64,000 bases of DNA from Lentzea jiangxiensis (lineage in GTDB: Bacteria > Actinomycetota > Actinomycetes > Mycobacteriales > Pseudonocardiaceae): contig NZ_FNIX01000012.1 of NCBI RefSeq assembly GCF_900104175.1, positions 62,001-126,000 on the forward strand, in the 5' to 3' direction. The notes beneath the pieces were generated by a model. The model had not been told where the DNA came from, did no database searches, and was given only the letters and a program-made list of their open reading frames with translations. Every line of letters starts with the position of its first letter. Position 1 is the stretch's first letter. The position numbers and the translations under genes were made by a program. Positions 22,605 through 31,082 of the stretch are shown here, one piece after another.

Positions 22605-23306
22605 ATGGATCTCTCCGAGACGGACCTCACCGCGCTGGACCTCACCGCGCTGGACCTGACCACCGCGCACCTGGCCGATGCCTGCATCCGGGCGAACATC
22701 CCGGTCCGCACGGTCAGCCTGAAACCGGTCATCCCCGGCACCAGGACCTCCGGCCGCGTCCTGCCCGCCCGGCACGCGGGCAGCGTCGACGTCTTCCTCG
22801 AGGCCGTCGAGCGCGCTCGGCCCGGCGACGTGCTCGTCGTCGACAACGACGGCCGCACCGACGAGGCCTGCGTGGGCGACCTGATCGTGCTCGAAGCACA
22901 GCAGGCGGGCCTCGCGGGCGTCGTCATCTGGGGCCTGCACCGCGACACCCAGGACATCCGCGCGATCGGCCTGCCGGTGTTCAGCCTCGGCGCCAACCCG
23001 ACCGGCCCGCTGAGCCTGCGCGACCGCGCCCCCGAGGCCCTCTCGACGGCCGAGGTCGACCAGTGGACCGTCACGTCCGACGACGTGGTGTTCGGCGACG
23101 ACGACGGCGTGCTGTTCGTGCCCGCCGCGGACGCCGCCGCGCTGATCGAGAAAGCGCGCGGCATCCGTGACGTCGAACGAGCGCAGGCCGAGCGCGTGCG
23201 GCAGGGTGAGTCCCTGCGCAGCCAGCTGAGGTTCGCCGACTACCTGGCGAGCGGGCTCACGTTCCGCGAGCACCTGCGCAAGATCGGCGGCGCGGTCGAG
23301 GAATGA
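22605..23306 (+). CDS. RraA-family protein (HMG/CHA aldolase-like)
   Basis: A 233-residue RraA/dimethylmenaquinone-methyltransferase-fold protein. The core is AGSVDVFLEAVERARPGDVL, VVDNDGRTDEACVGDLIVLE, GVVIWGLHRDTQDIRAIGLP and the divalent-metal region DDVVFGDDDGVLFVP. Family members are retro-aldolases or decarboxylases for 4-hydroxy-4-methyl-2-oxoglutarate and oxaloacetate; the RNase E inhibitor RraA shares the fold. The usual GDxxxxxAxxG loop Arg-Asp positions appear as R-D in LHRDTQD. The N-terminus has a tandem LDLTA repeat encoded by a 15-bp duplication. It lies 10 bp after the MFS gene. Confidence 0.82.
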   Translation: MDLSETDLTALDLTALDLTTAHLADACIRANIPVRTVSLKPVIPGTRTSGRVLPARHAGSVDVFLEAVERARPGDVLVVDNDGRTDEACVGDLIVLEAQQAGLAGVVIWGLHRDTQDIRAIGLPVFSLGANPTGPLSLRDRAPEALSTAEVDQWTVTSDDVVFGDDDGVLFVPAADAAALIEKARGIRDVERAQAERVRQGESLRSQLRFADYLASGLTFREHLRKIGGAVEE

Positions 23307-23878
23307 GCCACATGATCGCGGACAGGTACACGGCCCGTGCCGACGCCTTCGAGGCCAAGGTCGCACGGGTGCGGGACGACCAGTGGGACAACCCGTCGCC
23401 GTGCGCGAAGTGGACCGCGCGCGGGGTCGTCGACCACGTCATCGACATGCACGGCGTGATGCTCGGTGTCGCCATCCCGCGCACCGGCAGCGTGCTGGAC
23501 GACTTCCGCGAGGCCCGGCGGCAGGTCTACGCCGCCCTGACCTCGGACCGCGCATCTTCGGAGGTCTCCACGCCCGTCGGCCCGATGACGCTCGAAGAGC
23601 ACATCGACCAGGTCGTGAGCGACGACCTGGTCCTGCACGGCTGGGACCTCGCCCGCGCCACCGGCCAGGACGAGACCATCCCGCCCGCCGACGTGCAGCG
23701 CCTCTGGGCGACGGCGACCTCCGTGCCGCCCGAGCTGATGGAACGCTTCCGCACCCCCGGCGCGTTCGGTCCCGGCATCGAGGTCTACGGCGCCGAGGTC
23801 CCGGTGCCTGCCGACGCTTCCCTGCAGGACAGGCTGCTCGGGTATGTGGGCCGGGACCCCGTGTCGAAAAAGTCCTGA
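23303..23878 (+). CDS. TIGR03086-type DinB/mycothiol-dependent family protein
   Basis: A 191-residue four-helix protein of the DinB/MDMPI superfamily. The landmarks are DNPSPCAKWTARGVVDHVID, with a metal-type His, and DLVLHGWDLARATGQDETIP, the GWDLARATG block that defines TIGR03086. Related enzymes use mycothiol and a metal, and most members are uncharacterised. It overlaps the RraA stop by 4 bp (ATGA), so it belongs to the MFS-RraA operon. A second member of the family is at 29153-29707. Confidence 0.85.
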   Translation: MSHMIADRYTARADAFEAKVARVRDDQWDNPSPCAKWTARGVVDHVIDMHGVMLGVAIPRTGSVLDDFREARRQVYAALTSDRASSEVSTPVGPMTLEEHIDQVVSDDLVLHGWDLARATGQDETIPPADVQRLWATATSVPPELMERFRTPGAFGPGIEVYGAEVPVPADASLQDRLLGYVGRDPVSKKS

Positions 23879-23928
23879 GCACTTCGACGGCTGTTCGCAA
23901 GGCCACCGATCCAGAGGAGCTCAGAAAC

Positions 23929-24327
23929 ATGGACTGGACCCTGGAAGTCGTCGTCGTGCCGGTGTCCGACGTGGACCGGGCGAAGCACTTCTACGCCGAG
24001 CAGCTCGGTTTCACCGTCGACCACGACACGGCGTTCGGCGAGGACACCCGCGTCGTCCAGCTCACGCCGCCCGGATCGGCCTGCTCGATCGTGATGGGCC
24101 GCGGCATCGCGAAGGGCGAACCCGGCTCGCTCAAAGGCGTGCAACTCGTCGTCTCCGACCTGGAGAAGGCCCGCGCGCAGCTGCTCGAACGCGGCGTCGA
24201 GGCGGGCGAGATCGTGCGCATGAACGACATGGACGGAGGGTCGTTCGTCTTCTTCGACGACCCGGACGGCAACAGCTGGGCCGTGCAGGAGATCAAGGCC
24301 CGCGCGGCCGGTGGGGAGCGGAAGTGA
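23929..24327 (+). CDS. VOC-family protein
   Basis: A 132-residue VOC protein with ribosome-binding site AGAGGAGC. Blocks are LEVVVVPVSDVDRAKHFYAE, LGFTVDHDTAFGEDTRVVQL, LKGVQLVVSDLEKARAQLLE and FVFFDDPDGNSWAVQEIKA. The first metal-type residue is Val rather than His (EVVVVPVSD), and DPDGN-WAVQE is the usual ending of catalytically unassigned VOC members. It overlaps the YCII gene by 4 bp and follows the DinB gene by 50 bp, so one operon may run from 21431 to 24743. Confidence 0.83.
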   Translation: MDWTLEVVVVPVSDVDRAKHFYAEQLGFTVDHDTAFGEDTRVVQLTPPGSACSIVMGRGIAKGEPGSLKGVQLVVSDLEKARAQLLERGVEAGEIVRMNDMDGGSFVFFDDPDGNSWAVQEIKARAAGGERK

Positions 24328-24743
24328 AGTACATGCTGGTCAGCTACGGCGGCAACCAGGAGGACTGGGAGGGCCTCGCCGCCTGGTCCGACGAGGACAT
24401 GCACCGCATGATCGCCTACATGCGCGACCTGGACGCCGAGCTGCGCGCGTCCGGCGAGCTGCTGCAGTCCGAAGGGCTGAGCGGTCCGGCGCGGGCGTTC
24501 GTGGTGCGCGGCGGTGACTCCGGACCCGTCGTGGTGGACGGGCCGTTCGCGGAGTCCAAGGAGGTCATCGCCGGGTACTGGGTCGTGGACGTCGCCAGCC
24601 GCGAGCGGGTGCTGGAGATCGCGCAGAAGTGCTCCGCCTGTCCCGGGCCGGGCGGGAAGGTGCTGAACCAGCCGATCGAGGTGCACCCGGTCATGGGAGC
24701 GCCGGACGTGGACGCCCAGACGCTGGCGCCGTACCAGAAGTAG
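24324..24743 (+). CDS. YCII-domain protein (DGPF type)
   Basis: A 139-residue protein from GTG 24324, overlapping the VOC stop. It has the complete YCII/DGPF pattern: KYMLVSYGGNQEDW, LDAELRASGELLQSEGLSGP, VVVDGPFAESKEVIAGYWVV and ERVLEIAQKCSACPGPGGKV, ending PIEVHPVMG. The domain is a ferredoxin-like fold with a His/Asp pair. DGPF members are often partners of ECF sigma factors, but none is adjacent here. It makes a useful full-length comparison for the short YCII gene at 32928. Confidence 0.88.
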   Translation: MKYMLVSYGGNQEDWEGLAAWSDEDMHRMIAYMRDLDAELRASGELLQSEGLSGPARAFVVRGGDSGPVVVDGPFAESKEVIAGYWVVDVASRERVLEIAQKCSACPGPGGKVLNQPIEVHPVMGAPDVDAQTLAPYQK

Positions 24744-24790
24744 CGGTGAGGGGCGGGTAACGGAACCGACGTCAGCTTCGATCTGTCGGC

Positions 24791-25171
24791 ATGCGTTCCC
24801 GTCACGTGATGTTCGGCCTCAGCCTGCTGTTCGGTGTCGGGACGACGGCTTGTTCCGCGACTGTCACGGGAACGGCCGGCTTCGCACCGGTCACGGTCAC
24901 CGTGGTGTCCACGGTGACCGTGCCTCAACCTGCTCTCGAAGGTCGGAAGGTGTTCGTGCCCGCCGCGGTCGAGCGCGGCATCGTCCGGATCCTCACTGAG
25001 GAGTACAAGATCTCGGGCGTCGGCCCGGTCACCTGCCCGGAAGGTCAGGAAGTCGCTCCGGACAACTCGTTCTTCTGCACCGTGCGAGTCGACGGCAAGC
25101 AGAAGTTCGTCAAGGTCGTCGTGAAGTCCTCCGAAGGCGAGTACGAAGTCGGTCAACCGAGTGAGCGGTGA
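24791..25171 (+). CDS. DUF4333-type lipoprotein
   Basis: A 126-residue secreted lipoprotein. The signal peptide HVMFGLSLLFGVGTTACSA ends in the lipobox TTAC, with Cys21 as the acylated residue. A Thr/Val-rich linker leads to a DUF4333-like domain: LTEEYKISGVGPVTCPEGQE, FFCTVRVDGKQKFVKVVVKS. The two cysteines in TCPEGQ and FFCTV probably form a disulfide. The domain is common in actinobacterial envelope proteins and its role is unknown. Confidence 0.8.
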   Translation: MRSRHVMFGLSLLFGVGTTACSATVTGTAGFAPVTVTVVSTVTVPQPALEGRKVFVPAAVERGIVRILTEEYKISGVGPVTCPEGQEVAPDNSFFCTVRVDGKQKFVKVVVKSSEGEYEVGQPSER

Positions 25172-25203
25172 GGGGTCGGGTGTGCACCCGGCCCCTCAAG
25201 CCG

Positions 25204-28200
25204 TCACCTCAGGTCGTAGGCGCGGATGATCGTCTGCCGCACCTCACCCCCGGCGTCCGCTGCCTGGGCCTGGAACGACACGTTCTCGGCCCCGTGCGGG
25301 TGGATCAGCGTGACCTCCCAGCCGCCCCGGGTCTTGCGCAGCGGCACCGGCTTCCACGAGGCACCTTCGTCGTAGGACACCCGCACCGCTGGCGTCTTGA
25401 TGTCGGTGACCTTGCCCGTCCCGTTGCGCTCCACCGTGATCGGCACGGTGACGACGCGGCCGGCGCGGTTGTGCTCGTCGAGCTTCGGGGCGAACCGGAC
25501 GGCCAGCAGCGGCACCGGCTGGTAGTCCTCGCCGGTGACGTGCTGCGAGGTGAACGTCCAGTCGGTGGTGATCCGCGACGACTGCGAGTCGCGGGCCGAC
25601 TCGGTGTGCACCTGGTAGCGCTTCTTCTCCGCCGGCAGGCCCGGCAGGTTGGCGTAGCCGGAGTAGGGCTGGTCGGAGATGACCTCGCCGTCGAGCGTCA
25701 CGGTGGTGCGGGCGGCCGTTTCCCGGGCGTAGCCGATCATGTTCTCGGCGCCGTGCAGGGCCACGTCCAGGCGCAGCAGGTCGCCGTGGCGGCCGGCGTG
25801 GCGGACGTAGCGGGCGTCGTGCGGCAGGCTCGGGCCGTAGACGGCGCTGTTCCAGTGCTCGGTGACGGTGCGGCCGAGCCGGAACACGCGGCCGACGCCG
25901 GAGTACTGGCTGCCGTAGGACGGGTACTCGCCGAGCTTCGCGAACTCCACCAGCGAGCCGTCCCAGGCGACGCCGGGCGTGTAGTACTCCTCGAGCCGCA
26001 ACGGCAGCGGACCCGAGGCGCCGTTGTCGCGCTGGCCGATCGAACCCGGTATGCGGGCGTGCGTGACCGAGTCGACCTTGGCCAGTTCGCGGTCCTTCAC
26101 CGAACGCTGCAGGTTCGCGGGCACGCGGGTGGTCTCGGCGATCCGCACGTGGTACTGGTACGGGCTGCCCGCGAAGCCGCCGTTGCCGTCGGGCCGGGCC
26201 AGGACGCTCTGGGCGTGGAACCGGAACTTCGGCCACGACGTCGTGGACGGGCGGACCAGCATGCCCTCGAAGTTGTTGAGGAAGTACGAACCGCCGGTGG
26301 CACCCCAGTTGGCCTGCATGTCGAAGACCAGCTCCGAGGACGCCGGAGCGGCTTGTTTCTCCACCGTGATCGCCGGCTGGACGCCCTGCCGTGCGTCGAG
26401 GACGAGGTCCACGGGACCGTTGACCTGCAGCGCCGGTTCGGCCAGCACGGTCGTCGAGCCGCGCTTCGCCGGGTCGGCGTCCGGGGTGTAGATGGAGCCG
26501 TCGAGGAAGAACGTGCCTTTGGGCAGGCGCTGCACGAGCGTGTCCGCCGGCAGCGACCGGAAGTAGGCCTTGGGCTGGTTCACGTCCACGAAGCGGTAGG
26601 TGTAGTTCGTGGTCGGCTGGCCGGTGGCGTCGACGAACCGGACCTTGACGTCGTAGCTCTCGACCTCCTTGTTCACACCGATGGTCACGCGCACTCCGTC
26701 GGAGGAGACGATCGCCGCGCCGTACACGCCGTCGGGCACGTTGGCACGCGTGTCCGCGGTGATCGTGGCGTCGGCGGTGCTGCCTGCGGGGATCGTGAGC
26801 TTCGCGGGCGAGACGCTGAACAGGCCCTCGGCCGCGGGTTTCACGTCGGCGACGCGCAGGTCGAGCGTCACGTCGGTGGAGCCGGTGTTGCGGTAGGTCA
26901 CCTTCTGGGTGATGGGCTTGTCGTCGTCGTGCGGCCACTGCGCGGTGCCGAGCGAGAATCCGCCGTGGTCGGTGGAGACCGCCGCGGACACGCCACGGCC
27001 GATGTCGAGCCGGCCCGCGCCCTGGTCGTAGACCGTGAGCGACGGGTTGGGCCGGGCGCTGTTCATCAGCGCCGCCTTGAGGTCCTCGGCCTTCCACGAC
27101 GGGTTCTTCGCGGCCAGGACCGCGGCCGCGCCCGCCACGTGCGGGGTGGCCATCGAGGTGCCGGACAGCGCGACGTGCGCGTCGCCGACGGGCGTGCCGA
27201 TGCGGCCGTTCCTGGCCTTGGCGGCCACGATGTCGACGCCCGGCGCGGTGATGTCGGGCTTGACGGCGTTGTCGACCCAGCGCGGGCCACGCGAGGAGAA
27301 CTCGGCGAGCTTGTCCTCGCGGTCGACGGCGCCGACGGTGAGGGCGGCGTCGGCGGCGGCGGGCGATCCGATCGGGCCGCCGGAGTTGCCCGCGGCGACG
27401 ACGAACAGCGCGCCCGTCTGCGCGGTGATGCGGTTGAGCGCGAGCGACATCGGGTCGGTGCCCTCGTCGGGCCACGAGCTGCCGAGGCTCATGTTGACGA
27501 CCCTGGCCAAGGTGGCGGCCCACTCCATGCCGGCGATGATGTCGCTTTCGTAGCCGCCGCCGTGGTCGCCGAGCACCTTGCCGTTGACGATCTTCGAGTC
27601 GGGCGCGACGCCCCGGTACCTCCCGTCGCCGCCGACGGTCGCGGCGACGTGCGTGCCGTGGCCGAGGCGGTCGTCGGTGGTGTCGCTGTCGCTGAAGTTC
27701 TTCGACTCCACGACCGCACCGGCGAGGTCCGGGTGGGTCTCGTCGACGCCGGTGTCGAGGACGGCGACGGTGACGTCCTTGCCGGTGAAGCCCTTCTCCC
27801 ACGCCAGGGGCGCGCCGACCTGCGCGGCGCTGCGGTCCAGTGACGCGGTGACCTTGCCGTCCAGCCAGATCCTGCCGGTGCCCGCCGTCCGCGCACCGGC
27901 CCAGAACCCGCCGTCCTTGCCGACCGCGAACGCGCGGGCGTCGATGCTGGGCAACGCCTCGGCGCCCGCCGCGCTGATCCCCTGCCCCTGCACGATCAGC
28001 GGAATGGTCCGGCTCGACGCGTCGTCGTAGCCGGAGCGGGCGAGCAGCGAGACGTCGAACAGCCGCTCGTCCAGTTCGCCGGAGTTCAGCCGGGCCTGGG
28101 CGTCGAGCGGGACGACGTGCAGGTCGCCCCGCGGGTCCTTGAACGTGCGGAACCCGACGTCCTCCCGGCCGCGGGCGGCTCTGGCCCGCACCTTGCCGTT

Positions 28201-28356
28201 GTCGACGGTGACCTCGTCACCGGTGATGAGCGTGACCTTGGTGGTCAGGCCGTCGGCACGCACCTCTTGCGGCGGTGGTGCCGCCGAAGCCGGGACGGCT
28301 GCCGTAGCGGCCACGACGGCAGCCGCCAGTCCTGCGGCCAGATGTGATCGTTTCAA
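25204..28356 (-). CDS. Secreted S8-family subtilisin-like protease, large
   Basis: A 1050-residue exported serine protease. A TTG start at 28356 fits best: GGGGAG lies 6-7 nt upstream and a clean signal peptide follows (KRSHLAAGLAAAVVAATAAV, cleavage after ASA). The propeptide runs to about residue 175. The catalytic domain has Asp201 (VLDTGVDETHPDL), His233 (GHGTHVAATVGG), oxyanion Asn324 (VAAGNSGGP) and Ser401 (LSGTSMATPHVAG). From about residue 450 follow Fn3-like and other beta domains (PITQKVTYRNTGSTDVTLDL), so roughly 600 residues are accessory. It is probably released and degrades extracellular protein. The promoter region is the 95 bp to 28451. Confidence 0.92.
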   Translation of the reverse strand: MKRSHLAAGLAAAVVAATAAVPASAAPPPQEVRADGLTTKVTLITGDEVTVDNGKVRARAARGREDVGFRTFKDPRGDLHVVPLDAQARLNSGELDERLFDVSLLARSGYDDASSRTIPLIVQGQGISAAGAEALPSIDARAFAVGKDGGFWAGARTAGTGRIWLDGKVTASLDRSAAQVGAPLAWEKGFTGKDVTVAVLDTGVDETHPDLAGAVVESKNFSDSDTTDDRLGHGTHVAATVGGDGRYRGVAPDSKIVNGKVLGDHGGGYESDIIAGMEWAATLARVVNMSLGSSWPDEGTDPMSLALNRITAQTGALFVVAAGNSGGPIGSPAAADAALTVGAVDREDKLAEFSSRGPRWVDNAVKPDITAPGVDIVAAKARNGRIGTPVGDAHVALSGTSMATPHVAGAAAVLAAKNPSWKAEDLKAALMNSARPNPSLTVYDQGAGRLDIGRGVSAAVSTDHGGFSLGTAQWPHDDDKPITQKVTYRNTGSTDVTLDLRVADVKPAAEGLFSVSPAKLTIPAGSTADATITADTRANVPDGVYGAAIVSSDGVRVTIGVNKEVESYDVKVRFVDATGQPTTNYTYRFVDVNQPKAYFRSLPADTLVQRLPKGTFFLDGSIYTPDADPAKRGSTTVLAEPALQVNGPVDLVLDARQGVQPAITVEKQAAPASSELVFDMQANWGATGGSYFLNNFEGMLVRPSTTSWPKFRFHAQSVLARPDGNGGFAGSPYQYHVRIAETTRVPANLQRSVKDRELAKVDSVTHARIPGSIGQRDNGASGPLPLRLEEYYTPGVAWDGSLVEFAKLGEYPSYGSQYSGVGRVFRLGRTVTEHWNSAVYGPSLPHDARYVRHAGRHGDLLRLDVALHGAENMIGYARETAARTTVTLDGEVISDQPYSGYANLPGLPAEKKRYQVHTESARDSQSSRITTDWTFTSQHVTGEDYQPVPLLAVRFAPKLDEHNRAGRVVTVPITVERNGTGKVTDIKTPAVRVSYDEGASWKPVPLRKTRGGWEVTLIHPHGAENVSFQAQAADAGGEVRQTIIRAYDLR

Positions 28357-28451
28357 AGCGAACTCCCCTAGTTCACCGAAGGAGGAATAGCCCTCGGTGA
28401 TTAGGACACTTCGCACAGTGGTGGAGTTGCAGCGTGCGGACCGTCAGGTGT

Positions 28452-29144
28452 TCACAGAACTGTCTGGACGGCCCGTTCGACGGCGGCCTCGACGTGCAGG
28501 CGGGTGGTCGGGAACACCGGCAACGGCACGTCTGCCTGCGAGATCAGCAGTTCGATCTCCGTGCAGCCGAGGATGACGCCCTCCGCGCCTTCGAATCGGG
28601 CGATCACGTCTTGATAGGCGCGGCGGGACTCCTCGCGGATGATGCCGACGCACAGCTCGTCGTAGATGATCCGGTGCACGGTCGCTCGGTCCTCGGGCGA
28701 CGGGAGTAGCACCTTCAGACCGTGCGACTCCAGCCGTTCGCGGTAGAACGGCTGGTCCATCGTGAACCCGGTGCCGAGCAGCCCGACGGTGGTAAGTCCT
28801 GCGGCCTTGATCGCGTCGGCGGTCGTGTCGCCGAGGTGGACGACCGGGATGTCGACGGCGGCGCTGACCTGGTCGTAGACCTTGTGCATGGTGTTGGTGC
28901 AGATCAGCAGGAGGTCGGCCCCGCCGGCCCGCACCTGCGCGGCGGCCTGCGCGAGCGCCTTGCCCGCGTCGTCCCACCGGCCCTCGACCTGCATGCGCTC
29001 GATCCCGGCGAAGTCGACGGAGTGCAGCACGACCTTCGCCGAGTGCAGCCCGCCGAGCCGTTCGCGCACGAGCACGTTCGCCAGCCGGTAGTACTCCGCG
29101 CTGCTCTCCCAGCTCATCCCGCCCAGCATCCCGATCGTCAGCAT
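28452..29144 (-). CDS. Aspartate/glutamate racemase family protein (YgeA-like)
   Basis: A 230-residue cofactor-independent amino-acid racemase. It has the family start LTIGMLGGMSWESSAEYYRL. The two catalytic cysteines are in LLICTNTMHKV and EGVILGCTEIELLI, with HLGDTTADAI and VGLLGTGFTMDQPFYRERLE between. These are the marks of the broad-specificity YgeA group. ATG 29144 is 8 bp after the stop of the DinB gene, so the two are co-transcribed. It may produce D-amino acids for the cell wall or for signalling. Confidence 0.9.
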   Translation of the reverse strand: MLTIGMLGGMSWESSAEYYRLANVLVRERLGGLHSAKVVLHSVDFAGIERMQVEGRWDDAGKALAQAAAQVRAGGADLLLICTNTMHKVYDQVSAAVDIPVVHLGDTTADAIKAAGLTTVGLLGTGFTMDQPFYRERLESHGLKVLLPSPEDRATVHRIIYDELCVGIIREESRRAYQDVIARFEGAEGVILGCTEIELLISQADVPLPVFPTTRLHVEAAVERAVQTVL

Positions 29145-29152
29145 GGCGTCAG

Positions 29153-29707
29153 TCAAGCACTCCAGCGCGGGTCGCGGCCGGTGGTGGCCAGCAGCCGCAC
29201 GAACGGTGACGCGTCCGCGGGCGTCTCGGCGGGTTCCTTGAAGACCTTCCACTCGACGGCCATCGGCCCCATCTGACCGACCAGGTCGGAGACCGCGGCG
29301 AGCACCTCGGGGTCGGGCTCGAAGCGCTGCCCGGTGGCCTGGGCGAGGTCGGAGGCGTGGATGGTGAGGTCGAGCAGCGCCAGGCCGCCGACGGTCTGCG
29401 CGGGCAGGTTCATGTTCCCGGCGATGCCCTCGGTCGCGCCGGGCTCACCCCACGCCCGCACGAGCTTCGCGGACTCGGCCGGGTAGCGCTCGCGCCAGTC
29501 CGGGTAGGCCGGGGTGTGGCTGAAGTCGGCGTCCTGCTTCTCGGCGAGCTTCTGGAACTCGACGACGACGTGCAGCAGGTGGTCGAGCAGGGCGCGGACG
29601 TCGTAGTCGGCGCACGGGGTGGGCTTGGACAGGTCTTCGTCGGTGATGTTCGCGATGATGGGCAACGCGTGGTCGCGCGCGCGATCGAGCAGAACGCTGA
29701 GCTTCAT
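29153..29707 (-). CDS. TIGR03086-type DinB/mycothiol-dependent family protein
   Basis: A 184-residue protein: LSKPTPCADYDVRALLDHLL with the metal-type His, then a long helix, LALLDLTIHASDLAQATGQR in the position of the GWDLARATG block, and SPFVRLLATTGRDPRWSA at the end. The family fold is a four-helix bundle that can carry a metal and use mycothiol. It is upstream of the racemase in the same direction and divergent from an AraC regulator, so that regulator may control both genes. Confidence 0.85.
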   Translation of the reverse strand: MKLSVLLDRARDHALPIIANITDEDLSKPTPCADYDVRALLDHLLHVVVEFQKLAEKQDADFSHTPAYPDWRERYPAESAKLVRAWGEPGATEGIAGNMNLPAQTVGGLALLDLTIHASDLAQATGQRFEPDPEVLAAVSDLVGQMGPMAVEWKVFKEPAETPADASPFVRLLATTGRDPRWSA

Positions 29708-29773
29708 GCCGTAGACGCTATTTCGGCGTGTGCGGGCGTTCTTGAAAAAACGCGCCAACCTAGGATCGGCGCT

Positions 29774-30544
29774 GTGCAGGGGCCGCGCCGCGACACTCGG
29801 GGGATCGTGGACGCGCGCGAGCTGTTCGCCCGTGTCCGGTTCCGCCGGCGTCTGCCGTGCGCCGAGCTGCAGCCGTACCTGGAGCACTACTGGCTCGTCG
29901 ACGGTGAACTCGACACGCCCTACACCACACACGTCGTGCCGCATCCGTCCGTGAACATCGTGTTCGAACACGGGTACGCACAGCCGGAGATCGCGGGCGT
30001 CGGGCTGGGGTTGTTCAGCCGTGTGCTGGACGGACGGGTGCGGGTGGCGGGCGTGCAGTTCCGGCCCGGCGGGTTCCGGCCGTTCCGCCCGGAGCCGGTG
30101 TCGGAGTGGACCGGCCGGCACGTGCGGCTCGACGTCCCGTCCGGGCCGGTGCTGGACGTCGCCGACGAGGACGAGCGGGTGGCCGCGCTCGACGGGTTCC
30201 TGCTGGGGCTCGGGCCGACGCCCGACCCGCAGGCGACGCTGGCGATGGAGCTGGTCCACCGCATCCGGGCCGACCGGGAGATCCGGAAGGTCGCCGACTT
30301 CGCGCGGACGTGCGGGGTGGCGGTGCGGACGCTGCAACGGCTGTTCGCCGACTACGTCGGTGTGAGCCCGAAGTGGGTCATCCTGCGGTATCGCATCCAC
30401 GAGGCGTTGGAACGCGCCGAGTCGGAGGTCGAGTGGGCCCGGCTGGCCGCTGATCTCGGCTACAGCGACCAGGCCCACCTCGTACGTGACTTCACGCAGA
30501 CCGTGGGTGTCTCGCCTACGGCGTACGCGCGCGCTCTCACCTGA
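29774..30544 (+). CDS. AraC-family transcriptional regulator
   Basis: A 256-residue regulator. The N-terminal domain (LQPYLEHYWLVDGELDTPYT, HPSVNIVFEHG, GVQFRPGGFRPF) is the DUF6597/AraC-type pocket. The C-terminal AraC domain has two helix-turn-helices: KVADFARTCGVAVRTLQRLF and WARLAADLGYSDQAHLVRDF, followed by TVGVSPTAYAR. A GTG at 29774 lies 7 bp after a TAGGAT -10-like box, which fits leaderless translation; GTG 29807 behind GGGGGA is the alternative. It is divergent from the DinB-racemase operon. Confidence 0.87.
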   Translation: MQGPRRDTRGIVDARELFARVRFRRRLPCAELQPYLEHYWLVDGELDTPYTTHVVPHPSVNIVFEHGYAQPEIAGVGLGLFSRVLDGRVRVAGVQFRPGGFRPFRPEPVSEWTGRHVRLDVPSGPVLDVADEDERVAALDGFLLGLGPTPDPQATLAMELVHRIRADREIRKVADFARTCGVAVRTLQRLFADYVGVSPKWVILRYRIHEALERAESEVEWARLAADLGYSDQAHLVRDFTQTVGVSPTAYARALT

Positions 30545-30974
30545 AGTACTCGCACAGTTCGATGAGGATGCCCTCGGGGCCACGGACGTAGCAGGTCTTC
30601 AGCATTTCCTGGTAGGTCTCGACGTTCCGGACGACCTCGGCGCCGTGCGGCTTGATGCGGGTGAGGGTGGCGTCGAGGTCGTCGACGACGAACGCGACGT
30701 GCCGCAGGCCCAGGGCGTTGATCGGTGCGTGGGAGCCGCCGTCGACGCTCCGCGGGGTCTGGAACTGGCTGAACTCGATGCGGTACCGCTCGTCCGGCGT
30801 CTTCAGCATGGCGATCTCGCTGACCGAGCCGTCGAGCCCGATGACGCCGTCGACGAACTCGCCCTCCGCGTGCGCCTTGCCCTCGAGCTCCATGCCGAGC
30901 GCCTCGAAGAACGCGACGGCGGTCGCGAGGTCGGTGACCGTGATGCCCACGTGGTGCATGCTCTTGATGCTCAT
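30537..30974 (-). CDS. VOC-family protein (glyoxalase/methylmalonyl-CoA-epimerase-like)
   Basis: A 145-residue VOC protein: SMHHVGITVTDLATAVAFFE with the first metal His, YRIEFSQFQ, GLRHVAFVVDDLDATLTRIK with the second metal His, and RGPEGILIELCEYF with the Glu ligand. An H-H-E metal set is therefore visible, so it is probably an active metal enzyme such as a glyoxalase, epimerase or dioxygenase. It is convergent with the AraC gene, overlapping by 8 bp. The substrate is unknown. Confidence 0.86.
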   Translation of the reverse strand: MSIKSMHHVGITVTDLATAVAFFEALGMELEGKAHAEGEFVDGVIGLDGSVSEIAMLKTPDERYRIEFSQFQTPRSVDGGSHAPINALGLRHVAFVVDDLDATLTRIKPHGAEVVRNVETYQEMLKTCYVRGPEGILIELCEYFR

Positions 30975-31082
30975 GCCCGGGGGACGGAGCCGCCGCCGCG
31001 TTCTCGACATCGGAAGTGGACCAGTTTCACGGGCGGGTTTTGGCTCTCCTGACTGGACCGCTTCGGCGGCAGAGTCGTCGGC

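Noticed and set aside
25168..27843. An 891-codon plus-strand frame opposite the subtilase gene
   Set aside because: Antisense shadow; the reverse strand has the catalytic triad, signal peptide and ribosome-binding site.
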